Notes: a model not told the origin generated them from the letters alone. 64,000 nucleotides of DNA from Acinetobacter bohemicus ANC 3994 (GCF_000367925.1 NZ_KB849168.1:313896-377895); one strand, 5' to 3'. Numbered from the stretch's first letter, positions 41,226 through 51,943 are shown. Numbers and translations are program-made.

Positions 41226-42002
41226 TTAAAAATTAAAATTAAGACCTAATACCACCTGATCGTCAAAATTTGTATCAAAACGATCCTTACCGCCAACCAT
41301 ATAATCTAAAGATGCCGTTACAGCCGTATTCGGAATTTCTTTACTGACCCCAATGCGAGCTTCATTAAAAGCAATCTTATTTTGGGTTGAAATCATGCTG
41401 TCATCGCGGCTGCTATTATAGATAGATGCACCCACCGAGCTATTCAACATAAAGTTTTGGGCTAACGCATAACGATATCTAGCATTTAAATAGACATCCC
41501 CAGCATTGGCAAAAGAGACATCGGTCAGCATGACCACTGCGCCTAAAGTTAAATCCTTATAAGCCAATTCACCCAATACATCGAGTGCGGTCGTTTTACG
41601 AGCATCACCATTATCAGCATAAACTGTACCGCCATCTTGATAATAATAAGCAGTCGTCTGAACTTTATAGTGCCAATTTTGGTTGATCTTTTGAGCATAG
41701 GCCAAATAAAAGTTATGTTCAAAACCATGATCTTTAGTTTCACTGTCATCAGATGGATCATAATCCAATGTTGATCCCCAGTATCCTACTGCAACACCAT
41801 TGTGATGTGCATATTCAATACCCATCTGTAGCGCAACATCATCATTTTCCACCCCACCACGGTAAATATATTTATTTACCACCGCAAAACTACCCGTTAA
41901 CTGCCCCGCTGTGGCTGAAATTGTCTGTTCCTCAGCAAATGCAGACATTGCACTCATGCTAAGCAGTAAAAATAACGTAATTTTATGTGATTTTTGATGC
42001 AT
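41226..42002 (-). CDS. TorF-family putative porin (second copy)
   Basis: A 258-residue outer-membrane barrel with a signal peptide (KITLFLLLSMSAMSAFAEEQ, cleavage after AFA) and the same family opening GSFAVVNKYIYRGGVEN...VALQMGIEYAHHNG, VAVGYWGSTLDY. It ends LGLNFNF with a terminal Phe. Sequence similarity to the 40028-40774 protein is modest, so the pair is either an old duplication or two acquisitions of the same family. Confidence 0.85.
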   Translation of the reverse strand: MHQKSHKITLFLLLSMSAMSAFAEEQTISATAGQLTGSFAVVNKYIYRGGVENDDVALQMGIEYAHHNGVAVGYWGSTLDYDPSDDSETKDHGFEHNFYLAYAQKINQNWHYKVQTTAYYYQDGGTVYADNGDARKTTALDVLGELAYKDLTLGAVVMLTDVSFANAGDVYLNARYRYALAQNFMLNSSVGASIYNSSRDDSMISTQNKIAFNEARIGVSKEIPNTAVTASLDYMVGGKDRFDTNFDDQVVLGLNFNF

Positions 42003-42583
42003 TACTGGCCTGTATAGAATCCACTGAAGATTCTTTTTTCGATGACAAATTTAGCTGTGGATTTTAAAGCTTTTTTATCATTTCAAATCACTTATTTTCA
42101 AATAAAACCCTTCTTTTTAGATTTAATTTTAACCTAAAATAAGCGCTTAAATGCAGAAAAAATCTATTTTCAATGAGCAGAAATTAGATGAATTTTACAT
42201 TAAATATCAAAAATATAGCGCGATTTAAAACTTCACAACAGGTCATACCCCCCTCAGTAGAGGGCTATAACTTAGCACTAAAAATTCATATACGACTAAA
42301 GTATTAGATCCTAAAAATAGCAACCAAGCTCAAAATTTTGTTGACTGATTTTTAAAAAATTACATAAAAAATCACCCATAATTTAAATATATTATTGTTT
42401 TAAATAATAATTTAAAAAAATAAAAAAATCGGCAATTTTTATTTTATAAAACAGCCAAATTTATATTCAAAAAATGCATAACTTTAATGAAATAAAATGA
42501 ATAAAAAAAAGATTTTTCTGATATACATTATGTATACAATTCTTTCAATTTCCTCCTCCTATTTTGTATAAGGCTTTCTCCCA
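42003..42583. other. AT-rich gene-free leader region of the OprD-like gene
   Basis: 581 bases with no coding frame, very AT-rich, with A and T tracts between 42300 and 42520. It must hold the divergent promoters for the TorF-like gene (minus) and the OprD-like gene (plus). The only defined element I see is the palindrome at 42522-42536. The A/T tracts would suit binding by H-NS-like proteins; that is inference. Confidence 0.6.
42522..42540 (+). promoter_or_regulatory. Palindromic operator candidate before oprD-like gene
   Basis: TATACAT-T-ATGTATA (42522-42536) is a perfect inverted repeat, and ATGTATACAAT (42530-42540) contains TGTATACA, the core commonly bound by FadR/VanR-type GntR regulators. 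It lies about 45 bases before the ATG at 42584, overlapping where a promoter would be. OprD-type genes are often controlled by substrate-responsive regulators; no regulator gene is adjacent. Confidence 0.5.
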
Positions 42584-43921
42584 ATGCAAAAAACACAAAA
42601 ACTGACCTTAGCAGTGTTAATTCAAGCTGCTCTTATTTCTACTGCCTTTGCCAGTGAGCAAAGTGAATCTAAAGGTTTCGTAGAAGATGCAGAAGGATCT
42701 GTATTATTCCGCACGGGTTATCTTTCTCGTGATAAAAAAAATGGCAATGCTGATACAAGCTCAGCAGCTCAAACTGCAATGGTTAAATTGGAATCTGGCT
42801 ATACCAAAGGCGTGATTGGTTTTGGTGTAGGTGCAATTGGTGATGCTTCTTTTAAAATTGGCGAAAACAACCATGCTGGCAATGGCATGATCCCATTACA
42901 TAATGATGGTGCAAAAGATGCAAATGGTCATGTTGATGCTTATGACCATTGGACACGCGGTGGTGGTATTGTAAAAGCACGTATTTCAAATACTGAAGTT
43001 CGCTATGGTACTCAAGTGCTCGACCTACCTGTACTTGCAAGTAACACTGTACGTTTAGTACCTGAATACTTTGAAGGTGTGTTAGCAACTAGCCGTGAAA
43101 TTAAAGGTCTAGAGTTAACAGCTGGTAAATTCACTAAAAACCAATATTCAGACCAAATCAATTCTGATGGGAATAAATTGGATCGCGCTGTTGTGTGGGG
43201 CGCTAAGTATCAATTCAATGACAATCTAAATACCTCTTATTTTGGTGCTGACATCCAAGATCGTTTAGAACGTCATTATGTCAATGCCAACTTTAAACAA
43301 GCTTTGGCAAATAATAGCTCTTTAACTTATGATTTCAGCGGCTATCATACTGAGTGGGATGCAAAGACTGGCGGTGGTGCGTATACATACTCACACACAA
43401 CCAATGATCTCAATAACTTAAGCAATAATATTTGGTCACTTTCTAGTACCTATAACACGGGCAACCACAATGTCATGGTAGCTTACCAGCAAAATACTGG
43501 CAATACGGGTTATGACTATGGATTAGGTCAAGGCGTTGCTGATGGTCATCAAACCATGTATTTGGCTAACTCTTACCTTTCAGACTTCGTTGGTAATGAT
43601 GAAAAATCAGCACAACTTCAATATACCTACAACTTTGCAGGTATGAATGTTCCGGGCTTATCATGGACGACTGCCTTTGTTTATGGTTGGGATATTGATG
43701 TTGCAGGCCAAGTTGATCGTGCTCAATTAGTGGCGGATAATGCAACTGAACGTGAATTCTTTAATCAGGTGAAATACACAGTCCAATCTGGTTTTGCCAA
43801 AGATGCGAGCTTACGTCTTCGTCACTCATATTACCGTGCAAGCGATGCTTACCAAGCTGCATACATTGGTGATACCAATGAATGGCGTATCTGGCTTGAT
43901 ATCCCTGTGAAATTCTTCTAA
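42584..43921 (+). CDS. OprD-family outer membrane porin
   Basis: A 445-residue 18-strand porin for small carboxylates or basic amino acids. Signal peptide TLAVLIQAALISTAFASEQ (cleavage after AFA), then GFVEDAEGSVLFRTGYLSRD, VGFGVGAIGDA, the DHWTRGGGIVKARISNTEVR block with the basic ladder, and LRLRHSYYRASDAYQ...NEWRIWLDIPVKFF near the end, with a terminal Phe. OccAB-type naming is not attempted, because substrate cannot be read from sequence. Ribosome binding site TAAGGC is ordinary. Confidence 0.92.
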   Translation: MQKTQKLTLAVLIQAALISTAFASEQSESKGFVEDAEGSVLFRTGYLSRDKKNGNADTSSAAQTAMVKLESGYTKGVIGFGVGAIGDASFKIGENNHAGNGMIPLHNDGAKDANGHVDAYDHWTRGGGIVKARISNTEVRYGTQVLDLPVLASNTVRLVPEYFEGVLATSREIKGLELTAGKFTKNQYSDQINSDGNKLDRAVVWGAKYQFNDNLNTSYFGADIQDRLERHYVNANFKQALANNSSLTYDFSGYHTEWDAKTGGGAYTYSHTTNDLNNLSNNIWSLSSTYNTGNHNVMVAYQQNTGNTGYDYGLGQGVADGHQTMYLANSYLSDFVGNDEKSAQLQYTYNFAGMNVPGLSWTTAFVYGWDIDVAGQVDRAQLVADNATEREFFNQVKYTVQSGFAKDASLRLRHSYYRASDAYQAAYIGDTNEWRIWLDIPVKFF

Positions 43922-43943
43922 TTCAGATTAATTTTCGAATATC

Positions 43944-43975
43944 AAAAAAAACCTGCACATTGTGCAGGTTTTTTT
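43944..43975. terminator. Bidirectional terminator between oprD-like gene and ppa
   Basis: AAAAAAACCTGCACA pairs exactly with TGTGCAGGTTTTTTT around a 2-base centre; T runs on both strands serve the convergent genes on either side. Confidence 0.88.
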
Positions 43976-44019
43976 GTTCCAAGCTTTAAAAAATTTAAAA
44001 CCTAGATGATAAAAAGCAA

Positions 44020-44556
44020 TTATTTGTTTGCTTCTGCATAAGCTGCAATTGAGCTAAGCACTTCTTGTTTCGCAACATCAGCCCCCTCCCAACCACTGAG
44101 CTTAACCCATTTGCCTGGCTCAAGATCTTTATAGTGTTGGAAAAAATGTTCGATTTGGCTGATCAACAATGGTGGAAGATCGGTATATTCCTGAACATCT
44201 TTATAAATCGGGGTTAATTTGTCGTGTGGAACAGCGACCAATTTCGCATCGATACCGCCATCATCTTCCATGTTCAATTTGCCCACAGGACGGCAACGAA
44301 TGACTGAACCCGGTTCAACTGGATGTGGAGTCACAACAAGCACGTCTAATGGGTCACCATCAAGAGACAATGTGTTTGGCACATAACCATAGTTCGCTGG
44401 GTAGAACATTGCTGTACCCATAAAACGGTCTACAAATAAAGCATCTGAATCTTTATCAATTTCATATTTGATTGGTGCTGCATTTGCAGGAATTTCAATA
44501 ATGACATAGATGTCGTTTGGTGCATCTTTACCCGCTGGGATATTGCTGTAGCTCAT
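44020..44556 (-). CDS. ppa: Inorganic pyrophosphatase
   Basis: Hydrolyses pyrophosphate and so drives biosynthetic reactions. Family I enzyme with the metal-binding signature [10 protein letters not shown] and further conserved blocks [20 protein letters not shown] and [12 protein letters not shown] 44556, with AAAGAG upstream, gives 178 residues, the standard bacterial size; an in-frame upstream start at 44574 is less likely. Monocistronic. Confidence 0.96.
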   Translation of the reverse strand: MSYSNIPAGKDAPNDIYVIIEIPANAAPIKYEIDKDSDALFVDRFMGTAMFYPANYGYVPNTLSLDGDPLDVLVVTPHPVEPGSVIRCRPVGKLNMEDDGGIDAKLVAVPHDKLTPIYKDVQEYTDLPPLLISQIEHFFQHYKDLEPGKWVKLSGWEGADVAKQEVLSSIAAYAEANK

Positions 44557-44682
44557 AGCATCACTCTTTAACAAGTTAAATCTTATTTAAACCGCACGAT
44601 TATAACGGTTTTTGAGAATTAAATAACTTCGTGATTATACATCTGCTACGCGCAAATATGTATTTGCATAAATGCAGCGACT

Positions 44683-45081
44683 TTAAGTTAATTTAATCAC
44701 CAAAATTAATAAACAAATGGGGCAAAGCAAAGACAATAACCAAACGATTGAGCGTAATGTTGCCCAATTGGCTAAATAGCAAATGCCATACATAATCCGA
44801 AATACAATATAGGCCATGCCAAAGGTCATAATCACCGTTTGCTGCACCACCATATATTCTGCCATTAAAATCGCAGCAATAAATAAAGGTAAACTTTCAA
44901 AACTATTTTGCTGTACCGCATGGGCACGCGCTGCCAAGCCCGTGGTTTTACCCAAAAATTCTCGTGGGTTTTGGTTATCTCGTGCTTTAAAGCCTGCCGC
45001 TTTTTTTGCAATTATGGTAAAAACATAAGGCAATAAACATGCAATTAAGATGAGATAAATTATTCCACTTATGCTTTGCAT
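44683..45081 (-). CDS. MAPEG-family membrane protein
   Basis: A 132-residue inner-membrane protein with four helices, of the MAPEG superfamily (membrane-associated eicosanoid/glutathione). Typical features: NPREFL, GLAARAHAVQQNSFESLPLF after the first helix and YGICYLANWATLRS in the third-helix region. Bacterial members have unknown substrates. It is monocistronic, divergent from the 45188 gene. Confidence 0.85.
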   Translation of the reverse strand: MQSISGIIYLILIACLLPYVFTIIAKKAAGFKARDNQNPREFLGKTTGLAARAHAVQQNSFESLPLFIAAILMAEYMVVQQTVIMTFGMAYIVFRIMYGICYLANWATLRSIVWLLSLLCPICLLILVIKLT

Positions 45082-45187
45082 CTCATTTTTCTCATTACGA
45101 TTTTCTGCTGCATATCATAGCATGGTGTTTCAACAATAATTTTTGTTAAATTATAATGTTTTTATCAATGCGCAATAAGGATCCATT

Positions 45188-45568
45188 ATGGTCAACCCTG
45201 ATCAACAAGAAATGTTCGATGTACTTGAAAAACAGCAACAGCATCAACGTCAAGTGGATCGTGTACTGAAAATCGTGTTGCCAATCGTGGCGTTCTTAAT
45301 CGCAACCATATGTGCCAATATGAATATTGCATCACCCATCGGCACACTAATCATTTTAATTATTGCCTTCTGGATGGTCAGCATTAAGCGTCAAAACTTA
45401 TGGTATTGGCTCACCGCGATTTTGGTGTATTGCTTGATTGATAATTATCTGAGCTATGGTGCATTTCGTTTGCCCAGTTTTAGCCGCCAGTTTGGCACCA
45501 TGTTTACCTTTGTCGGTATTTTTGGCCTTGGACGCCCGTATATTGATCGCTGGTTGATGAAAGATTGA
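45188..45568 (+). CDS. Unknown small membrane protein (126 residues)
   Basis: A Gln-rich soluble N-terminus of about 25 residues (EKQQQHQRQVDRVLK) is followed by about three transmembrane helices (IVLPIVAFLIATICAN, LIILIIAFWMVSI, YWLTAILVYCLID) and a C-terminal hydrophobic stretch ending YIDRWLMKD. No known motif. AAGGATCC precedes the ATG. A strong terminator follows at 45583. Confidence 0.75.
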   Translation: MVNPDQQEMFDVLEKQQQHQRQVDRVLKIVLPIVAFLIATICANMNIASPIGTLIILIIAFWMVSIKRQNLWYWLTAILVYCLIDNYLSYGAFRLPSFSRQFGTMFTFVGIFGLGRPYIDRWLMKD

Positions 45569-45582
45569 TTTTTAAAAAGCAT

Positions 45583-45612
45583 AAAAAAAGCGCCGCAAAC
45601 GGCGCTTTTTTT
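45583..45612. terminator. Bidirectional terminator between 45188 gene and fadD
   Basis: AAAAAAAGCGCCG pairs with CGGCGCTTTTTTT around CAAA, with a GC-rich stem and T runs on both strands. Confidence 0.9.
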
Positions 45613-45621
45613 ATGGCTAAC

Positions 45622-47301
45622 TTATGCCGTTTTACGCAAATCTTTACGTAAAATTTTACCTACGTTCGATTTTGGTAATTCGTCCATAAATTCAACATAA
45701 CGAGGACGTTTATAGCCTGTTAAGTTTTCTTTAGCAAAAGCAAGCACTTCTTCTGTCGTTAAAGACGGATCTTTTTTCACTACAAAAAGCTTAGGCACTT
45801 CACCTGATTTTTCATCAGGAACACCAATTGCTGCCACTTCCAATACTTTTGGATGTGTTGAAATCACTTCTTCAATTTCAGATGGATATACATTAAAGCC
45901 AGAAACCAAAATCATGTCTTTTTTACGGTCGACAATTTTAATGTATCCGCGGCTGTCCATGATACCAATATCACCCGTACGGAAGAAACCATCAGTCGTC
46001 ATCACTTTTTCAGTTTCATCTGGACGGTTCCAATAGCCTTTCATGACTTGTGGACCACGAATCGAGATTTCACCTTGTTCGCCTAATGCAACATTATTGC
46101 CTTCATCATCTAAAATCGCAACTTCAGTCAATGGTAATGGAATACCAATGGTGCCGCTGAATTCAGTCGATGTTGGTGGGTTTGCTGTTGCAACAGGTGA
46201 GGTTTCAGATAAACCATAACCTTCAATAATATTGGTGCCTGTGATTTTCTTCCACGCTTCTGCTGTAGAAGGAAGAACCGCCATACCACCGCCCATCGCC
46301 ATTTTAAGTTTGCTATGGTCAAGTTGTTTAAACTCTTCATTATTTACCAGTGCATTAAACAAAGTGTTTACTGCTGGGAAGAATGAAGGTTGATATTTAC
46401 GCAGTTCTTTCATCACCCCAGGTAAGTCACGTGGGTTTGGAATGAGCACGTTGGCTTGACCTTTATACATACCGTACATGGCACAAACCATGAAGGCAAA
46501 AATGTGATACAGCGGTAATGCACAGAAAATACGGTCATCTTTAGCGCCGTCTTGTGCGCCAAATTTACTTTGGAAAATACCATCACACTGCAACATATTG
46601 GCAACAAGGTTGCGATGCGTCAGTTCTGCACCTTTAGAAACACCTGTAGTACCACCAGTATATTGAAGTACAGCGGTATCACTTAAAGTTAAGTTTGGAC
46701 GTTTGTAATTGCTGGCACTGACTTTAGACATCGCCGCGTTAAAACGGATATGACCTGGAATATTCCAAGCTGGGATTTGCTTACGCACTGAACGCAACAC
46801 AAAGTTAACCAATGTGCCTTTGAGCGTACCCAACATATCACCGACAGAAGCAACAATGACGTGCTTCACAGGTGTTTTACCAATAATGGCTTGATAAACA
46901 GTGGCAAAGTTTTCAATGATCACCAATGCTTCAGCACCAGAATCATTTAATTGATGTTCAAGTTCACGTGAGGTATACAGTGGATTCACATTCACCAACA
47001 CCAAACCTGCACGGAAAACCCCAAGTGCAACCACTGGATATTGAAGAACGTTAGGCATCATGACGGCAACGCGGGAACCTTTTGCCAAGCCTAAACTTTG
47101 TAAATAGGTTGCAAATTTACGACTTGCTTCTTCTAATTCATCAAAAGTTAAGGCTTTATCCATAAAGATAAAAGCATCACGTGAACCAAATTTTTGAAAA
47201 TTACGTTCAAAAACATCGTTAAGTGAGGTATTTTCTGCTGGCAATTCTACAGTTTCAGGAATCCCTGTTTTTTGGTATTCAGCAAACCAAATCTTTTCCA
47301 T
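45622..47301 (-). CDS. fadD: Long-chain fatty acid-CoA ligase FadD
   Basis: Activates fatty acids to acyl-CoA for beta-oxidation and membrane lipid use; peripheral to the inner membrane. AMP-binding motif YTGGTTGVSKGAELTHRN, the linker GYGLSETSPVA, the FadD-type C-terminal motifs GWFRTGDIG-like DGFFRTGDIG and VDRKKDMILVSGFNVYPSE, and the catalytic lysine in LPKSNVGKILRKDLR. Length 559 matches E. coli FadD (561). Single gene with its own promoter region of about 150 bases. Confidence 0.93.
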   Translation of the reverse strand: MEKIWFAEYQKTGIPETVELPAENTSLNDVFERNFQKFGSRDAFIFMDKALTFDELEEASRKFATYLQSLGLAKGSRVAVMMPNVLQYPVVALGVFRAGLVLVNVNPLYTSRELEHQLNDSGAEALVIIENFATVYQAIIGKTPVKHVIVASVGDMLGTLKGTLVNFVLRSVRKQIPAWNIPGHIRFNAAMSKVSASNYKRPNLTLSDTAVLQYTGGTTGVSKGAELTHRNLVANMLQCDGIFQSKFGAQDGAKDDRIFCALPLYHIFAFMVCAMYGMYKGQANVLIPNPRDLPGVMKELRKYQPSFFPAVNTLFNALVNNEEFKQLDHSKLKMAMGGGMAVLPSTAEAWKKITGTNIIEGYGLSETSPVATANPPTSTEFSGTIGIPLPLTEVAILDDEGNNVALGEQGEISIRGPQVMKGYWNRPDETEKVMTTDGFFRTGDIGIMDSRGYIKIVDRKKDMILVSGFNVYPSEIEEVISTHPKVLEVAAIGVPDEKSGEVPKLFVVKKDPSLTTEEVLAFAKENLTGYKRPRYVEFMDELPKSNVGKILRKDLRKTA

Positions 47302-47448
47302 AATGCCCTAATCTCCAATCTATAATCCTTAGTTTCAACTATTTTTTCAATGTTATGCGTCATTATTTAACTTGTTTATGCATAACATGACATCCATTTA
47401 CACGAATACCAATCATATATAACGTATTTTGATCAATGGATGCTAGTT

Positions 47449-49668
47449 TTATCTTTGAATGAACAGTTTATTTGCTTTTTGATATCCTCGTGGTAAGAGT
47501 TGACCTTTAGTGGCTCTTTTACCAATATATTTTTGAAGATCATCACCTTTTAATTTTAATTGTTGCTGCCCCGCAACCACTTGAATTATTTCATTTAAAG
47601 AAATTAATGTCATGGACAAAATTTGTTCTTTGCCTTCAAGTTGTATCAATTTATTTCCTTTACCCTTGTTCAGGATTGGCAATTCTGACAAATCAATCAC
47701 CAATAAACGACCCGCGGTACTCAGCATCGCCAAATGCGTATGTGCATCGACTGTTTGTAACGGTAAAGCTTTGGCATCATCCGCTACAGTTAAAAATGCT
47801 TTACCCGCTTTGGCACTGGTATCGAGTTGTTTCGCATTCGATTTAAAACCATAACCTTTCGAGCTAACAGCAATGACTTCACGCTCATCCTCTGTAATCA
47901 GCACTTGAATAAAAGCAATGCCATTTGCAGGGGCAAGTTTGGAACTTAATGGCTCACCCAAACCACGGGCCGATGGCAAACTTGCAATCGCCAATGCATA
48001 ACTACGCCCCGTTTCATCCAGTACATATACCCGTTGATTGGACTTACCTTGTGCATGACTTAAATATTGATCGCCGGCACGGAAGTTTAGGTTTTCAGCA
48101 TCAATATCATGCCCTTTAGCAGAACGAATCCAACCGGCTTCTGACAAAACCACTGTCACTGGATCAGCAGGCAACATGTCTTGTTCATTGATGGCTTGCG
48201 CTTCTGAACGCTGAACGATGGGCGAACGACGATCATCGCCAAATTTTTTCGCATCATCCTTCAATTCAGTGATGATTAAATTCTTTAAGGATTCTGGATT
48301 GGCCAATTGTTCACGAATAATGGCAGCACGCGCTTCTAATTCTTCTTGTTCACGGCGAATTTCCATTTCTTCAAGTTTCGCCAAATGACGTAACTTCAGT
48401 TCTAAAATGGCTTCAGCTTGAATGTCATCAATGCCGAAATGGGCAATCAGTTCTGCTTTCGGATGATCTTCTTCACGAATAATCCGAATCACGGTATCTA
48501 AATCCAAATAAGCAATCAGCAATCCCGCCAAGATATGCAGGCGTTTTTCAATTTTATTCAGATGATACTGTAGACGACGGGTCACGGTATGCTTACGAAT
48601 TTCAATCCATTCCAATAAAATTCGACGAATCGATTTAACTTGTGGACGTGCATCGGCACCAATCATGTTCATATTGACACGATAGCTGGATTCTAAATCC
48701 GTGGTTGCAAATAGGTGACTCATTACCCCTTCTGCATCAATACGATTTGAACGCAACACAATCACTAAACGGGTCGGATTTTTATGATCGGATTCGTCTC
48801 GAACATCACTGACCAAAGGCAATTTTTTGGCCTGCATTTGGTCGGCAATTTGCGTGATGATTTTTGAACCTGAAACTTGATACGGCAATTCCGTAATCAC
48901 GATTTCATTTTTTTCAATGGTATAAATCGCACGCATGCGATAACTACCCCGCCCGGTGGTTTGAATTTTAAGTAGTTCTTCAGGCGGAGTAATAATTTCA
49001 GCTTTGGTCGGTAAATCTGGCGCAGGAATATATTCTGCTACTTTTTCATCGCTTAAATTGGGGTTGCGGATTAAAGCGATGGTGCCTTTAACAACTTCAC
49101 GCAAATTATGCGGTGGAATATCCGTTGCCATGCCCACGGCTATCCCGGTTGTCCCATTAAGCAAAATATTCGGTACACGCGCAGGTAAATTGACCGGTTC
49201 TTTCATGGAACCATCAAAGTTGTCCTGCCAATCGCAAGTGCCTTGACCCAGTTCCGACAACAGCACTTCACTATAGAGTGACAGTTTAGCTTCGGTATAA
49301 CGCATTGCGGCAAAGGATTTCGGATCATCCGGTGAACCCCAGTTGCCCTGACCTTCAATAAAAGGATAGCGATAACTAAAGGGCTGTGCCATCAGCACCA
49401 TGGCTTCATAACAGGCAGAATCACCATGCGGATGATATTTCCCCAGCACATCACCCACCGTACGGGCAGATTTTTTTGGCTTACCGCTATGCTTTAAGCC
49501 TAACTCACTCATCGCATACACAATACGACGCTGCACCGGTTTTAAACCATCGCTAATATGCGGCAATGCACGATCCATAATCACGTACATGGCATAGTTG
49601 AGATAAGCTTGTTCGGTAAATTCTGCTACGGAACGATTTTCTGTGGCTTGATGCACAAGGCTGGTCAT
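47449..49668 (-). CDS. parC: DNA topoisomerase IV subunit A ParC
   Basis: The DNA-cleaving subunit of topoisomerase IV, which decatenates chromosomes. Active-site Tyr124 in [11 protein letters not shown]; the quinolone region reads [16 protein letters not shown] with Ser84 and Glu88 both in the susceptible form. The C-terminal part (from about 495) is the beta-pinwheel DNA-wrapping domain, with 739 residues in all, as in Acinetobacter. It is not next to parE here. Confidence 0.96.
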   Translation of the reverse strand: MTSLVHQATENRSVAEFTEQAYLNYAMYVIMDRALPHISDGLKPVQRRIVYAMSELGLKHSGKPKKSARTVGDVLGKYHPHGDSACYEAMVLMAQPFSYRYPFIEGQGNWGSPDDPKSFAAMRYTEAKLSLYSEVLLSELGQGTCDWQDNFDGSMKEPVNLPARVPNILLNGTTGIAVGMATDIPPHNLREVVKGTIALIRNPNLSDEKVAEYIPAPDLPTKAEIITPPEELLKIQTTGRGSYRMRAIYTIEKNEIVITELPYQVSGSKIITQIADQMQAKKLPLVSDVRDESDHKNPTRLVIVLRSNRIDAEGVMSHLFATTDLESSYRVNMNMIGADARPQVKSIRRILLEWIEIRKHTVTRRLQYHLNKIEKRLHILAGLLIAYLDLDTVIRIIREEDHPKAELIAHFGIDDIQAEAILELKLRHLAKLEEMEIRREQEELEARAAIIREQLANPESLKNLIITELKDDAKKFGDDRRSPIVQRSEAQAINEQDMLPADPVTVVLSEAGWIRSAKGHDIDAENLNFRAGDQYLSHAQGKSNQRVYVLDETGRSYALAIASLPSARGLGEPLSSKLAPANGIAFIQVLITEDEREVIAVSSKGYGFKSNAKQLDTSAKAGKAFLTVADDAKALPLQTVDAHTHLAMLSTAGRLLVIDLSELPILNKGKGNKLIQLEGKEQILSMTLISLNEIIQVVAGQQQLKLKGDDLQKYIGKRATKGQLLPRGYQKANKLFIQR

Positions 49669-49842
49669 AAAAGCGTGAAATCCTAATTAATTCGTTTTTG
49701 TATCTACGTTGTTATGCTAAGTCGCAGCTGTAGTCTGCACAAGGGGAGTCTCCCATACTCCGCGACAAATTGTGTCTTATGGCGTAAAACTATTCATTTT
49801 ATAAAGCATGATCAAGCAAAAATCATCCATTTTCAGCAAACC

Positions 49843-51162
49843 TTATAATCCAATCGATTCTAAGGTCTTGCCTTTGGTTTCTTCGCCTAAAATTAAAATC
49901 ACCAAAGCCACCCCGAATAATACCGCAGTAAACATCATAAAGACCTGACTAAAACCATTCTCCATGATCATCATATGAGTGACTACCATCGGTGCAACAA
50001 TCCCACCCATGCGACCAATTGCAGAAGCCCAACCCGAACCAAAGGCGCGAATATTGGTCGGATATTGTTCTGGGGTATAGGTATACAGTACGCCCCATGC
50101 ACCCAAATTAAAGAACGACATCAAACAGCCCCAGAACATAATCATGTTTACGCTATTGGCTTGACCAAAGAAATAAGCAGAGACGGCACACATGCCAATA
50201 AAACCTGCCAAGGTTGCTTTGCGCCCCAATTTTTCCACCAACCATGCGGCTGCGACATAACCCGGAAGCTGGGCCAAAATCATGATCAGGACATATTCAA
50301 AAGACTGCACAATGCTATAGCCCTGTTTCACCAACAAACTAGGTAACCAAGTAAAAATGCCATAATAGGAATAAACAATACCAAACCAAATCAACCAGAG
50401 CATTAAGGTACGGCGGGCAAATGCACCTGACCAAAGCTGAGCAAAGGAGATATTTTGTTTGGTGGCTACAGGCTGCACTTCAATATAATCAATTACTTCA
50501 ACACCGCACTGGCGTTCAAGCTGCTGTACCAGTGCGTGTGCTTCTTCAATACGTCCACGGTTAATCAAATATGGCACTGACTCTGGCACTTTTTTTAGAA
50601 TCATAAACACATAAATAGCGGGTAAGCCGCCAATTAAAAAGGCGATATGCCAGCCATAACTTGGAATCACAAAATAGGACACCAATGCAGCAACCAACCA
50701 GCCCAAGCCCCAAAAACTTTCCAATAACACAATAAAGCGTCCACGTACTTGAGCAGGAATATATTCACTGACCAAAGTCACCGCAACGGGAAGTTGTCCG
50801 CCCAAGCCCAAACCAACAATAAAACGAAAGACCAACAACCAGGTTAAATTCGGTGCAAAAGCACATAAAGCAGTGGCAATACTATAGGTGACTAAAGTGA
50901 GGGCAAACACGGTACGCCGGCCAATTCGGTCAGCTAAGCCACCAGATAAAACAGCCCCAATTGCCATCCCGACAAAACCAATCGACACCACCCAGCCTTT
51001 CTCCGTCGCTGTCATGTGCCATTCTTCAGCCATGGTGGTCAAAATAAAAGAAATGAGCCCCGTGTCCATTGCATCGAACATCCAGCCCAGTCCGATGACC
51101 CAGAGTAAGGTATAGTGAAATTTACCGATCGGTAAGCGTTGTACACGTGAGACTAAATCCAT
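49843..51162 (-). CDS. niaP: MFS transporter, niacin-type (NiaP-like)
   Basis: A 12-helix major facilitator. The strong resemblance, in memory, to the NiaP/YceI niacin permease includes GLGWMFDAMDTGLISFI, LLESFWGLGWLVAALVSYFV, IVQSFEYVLIMILAQLPGY and GAWGVLYTYTPEQYPTNIRA. Motif A is GLADRIGRR. The frame opens at 51207, but ATG 51162 has AGAGAG at good spacing, giving 439 residues. Substrate niacin is likely but not proven; other aromatic acids are possible. Monocistronic. Confidence 0.8.
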   Translation of the reverse strand: MDLVSRVQRLPIGKFHYTLLWVIGLGWMFDAMDTGLISFILTTMAEEWHMTATEKGWVVSIGFVGMAIGAVLSGGLADRIGRRTVFALTLVTYSIATALCAFAPNLTWLLVFRFIVGLGLGGQLPVAVTLVSEYIPAQVRGRFIVLLESFWGLGWLVAALVSYFVIPSYGWHIAFLIGGLPAIYVFMILKKVPESVPYLINRGRIEEAHALVQQLERQCGVEVIDYIEVQPVATKQNISFAQLWSGAFARRTLMLWLIWFGIVYSYYGIFTWLPSLLVKQGYSIVQSFEYVLIMILAQLPGYVAAAWLVEKLGRKATLAGFIGMCAVSAYFFGQANSVNMIMFWGCLMSFFNLGAWGVLYTYTPEQYPTNIRAFGSGWASAIGRMGGIVAPMVVTHMMIMENGFSQVFMMFTAVLFGVALVILILGEETKGKTLESIGL

Positions 51163-51298
51163 AATAAGCTCTCTGATTTGGTGAAAGAATACATACTGCT
51201 TTCCCAACAGGATTTATAGTTGTAGTTATTTTTATACGCTCATTTCAAGCAGATGACTGCTTTATTTCATCAGTCATCTGTCATTTTTATGCAAATCT

Positions 51299-51943
51299 TT
51301 ATGACGCATCTTTAGAGGATGCAGATTGCTCATCATCATCTTTATAAATAAATTTCGGCATTTCTAAACCGAAATAGATGGCGATACAACGTAAAGAAAA
51401 ACCGAAAATTAGGGTGGAAATGACAGTAACTTCTAACGAGAAGCCGATCTCTTGACAGACCCAATAGCAAATCACAGAGACAAAGGAAATACTGGCATAC
51501 AGTTCACGGCGGAACACCAAGGGTACATCGTTACACAAGATATCTCGCAAGATACCACCCGATACCCCGGTCAACACGCCTGCGACCGCTGAAACCACAA
51601 AACCATGGCCCATTTGCAGCGCAATTTGGCACCCAATTACGGTAAAGCCAATCAACCCCATCGCATCTAAAATCAAGAAGATCGAGCGTAAATGGCGCAT
51701 CCATTTGGCAATTAAAATCGTGACAAAGGCAGCAGCACAGGTTAAGACCAAATATTCAGGATGTTTGACCCAAGTCAGTGGGTAGTGTCCAAGCAGTACG
51801 TCTCGAACCGAACCACCACCTAGTGCGGTGACACAGGCAATCAGCGTTACACCAAACCAATCCATACTACGTCGACCTGCCGACAGTGCCCCTGTCATGG
51901 CTTCGGCCGTAATCGCAACAATATAAATGACTAATAGTAACAT
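51299..51943 (-). CDS. TRIC-type cation channel protein (YadS/UPF0126)
   Basis: A seven-helix membrane protein with two repeats of the glycine-channel domain. The repeated motif G-G-x-x-RD is seen as ALGGGSVRDVLLGHYP (about 45) and GVSGGILRDILCNDVPLVF (about 130). Prokaryotic TRIC proteins conduct K+ or other cations. The C-terminus is a charged tail (KDDDEQSASSKDAS). Length 214 is normal. The ychJ-like gene lies 60 bases upstream on the same strand. Confidence 0.88.
   Translation of the reverse strand: MLLLVIYIVAITAEAMTGALSAGRRSMDWFGVTLIACVTALGGGSVRDVLLGHYPLTWVKHPEYLVLTCAAAFVTILIAKWMRHLRSIFLILDAMGLIGFTVIGCQIALQMGHGFVVSAVAGVLTGVSGGILRDILCNDVPLVFRRELYASISFVSVICYWVCQEIGFSLEVTVISTLIFGFSLRCIAIYFGLEMPKFIYKDDDEQSASSKDAS

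Noticed and set aside
49740..49800. tRNA-like short stems upstream of parC
   Set aside because: A few short complementary stretches exist, but no TTCRANNC arm, anticodon arm or acceptor end can be assembled.
49975..50346. 123-residue plus-strand frame in the niaP-like gene
   Set aside because: Antisense shadow of the MFS gene; no independent support.
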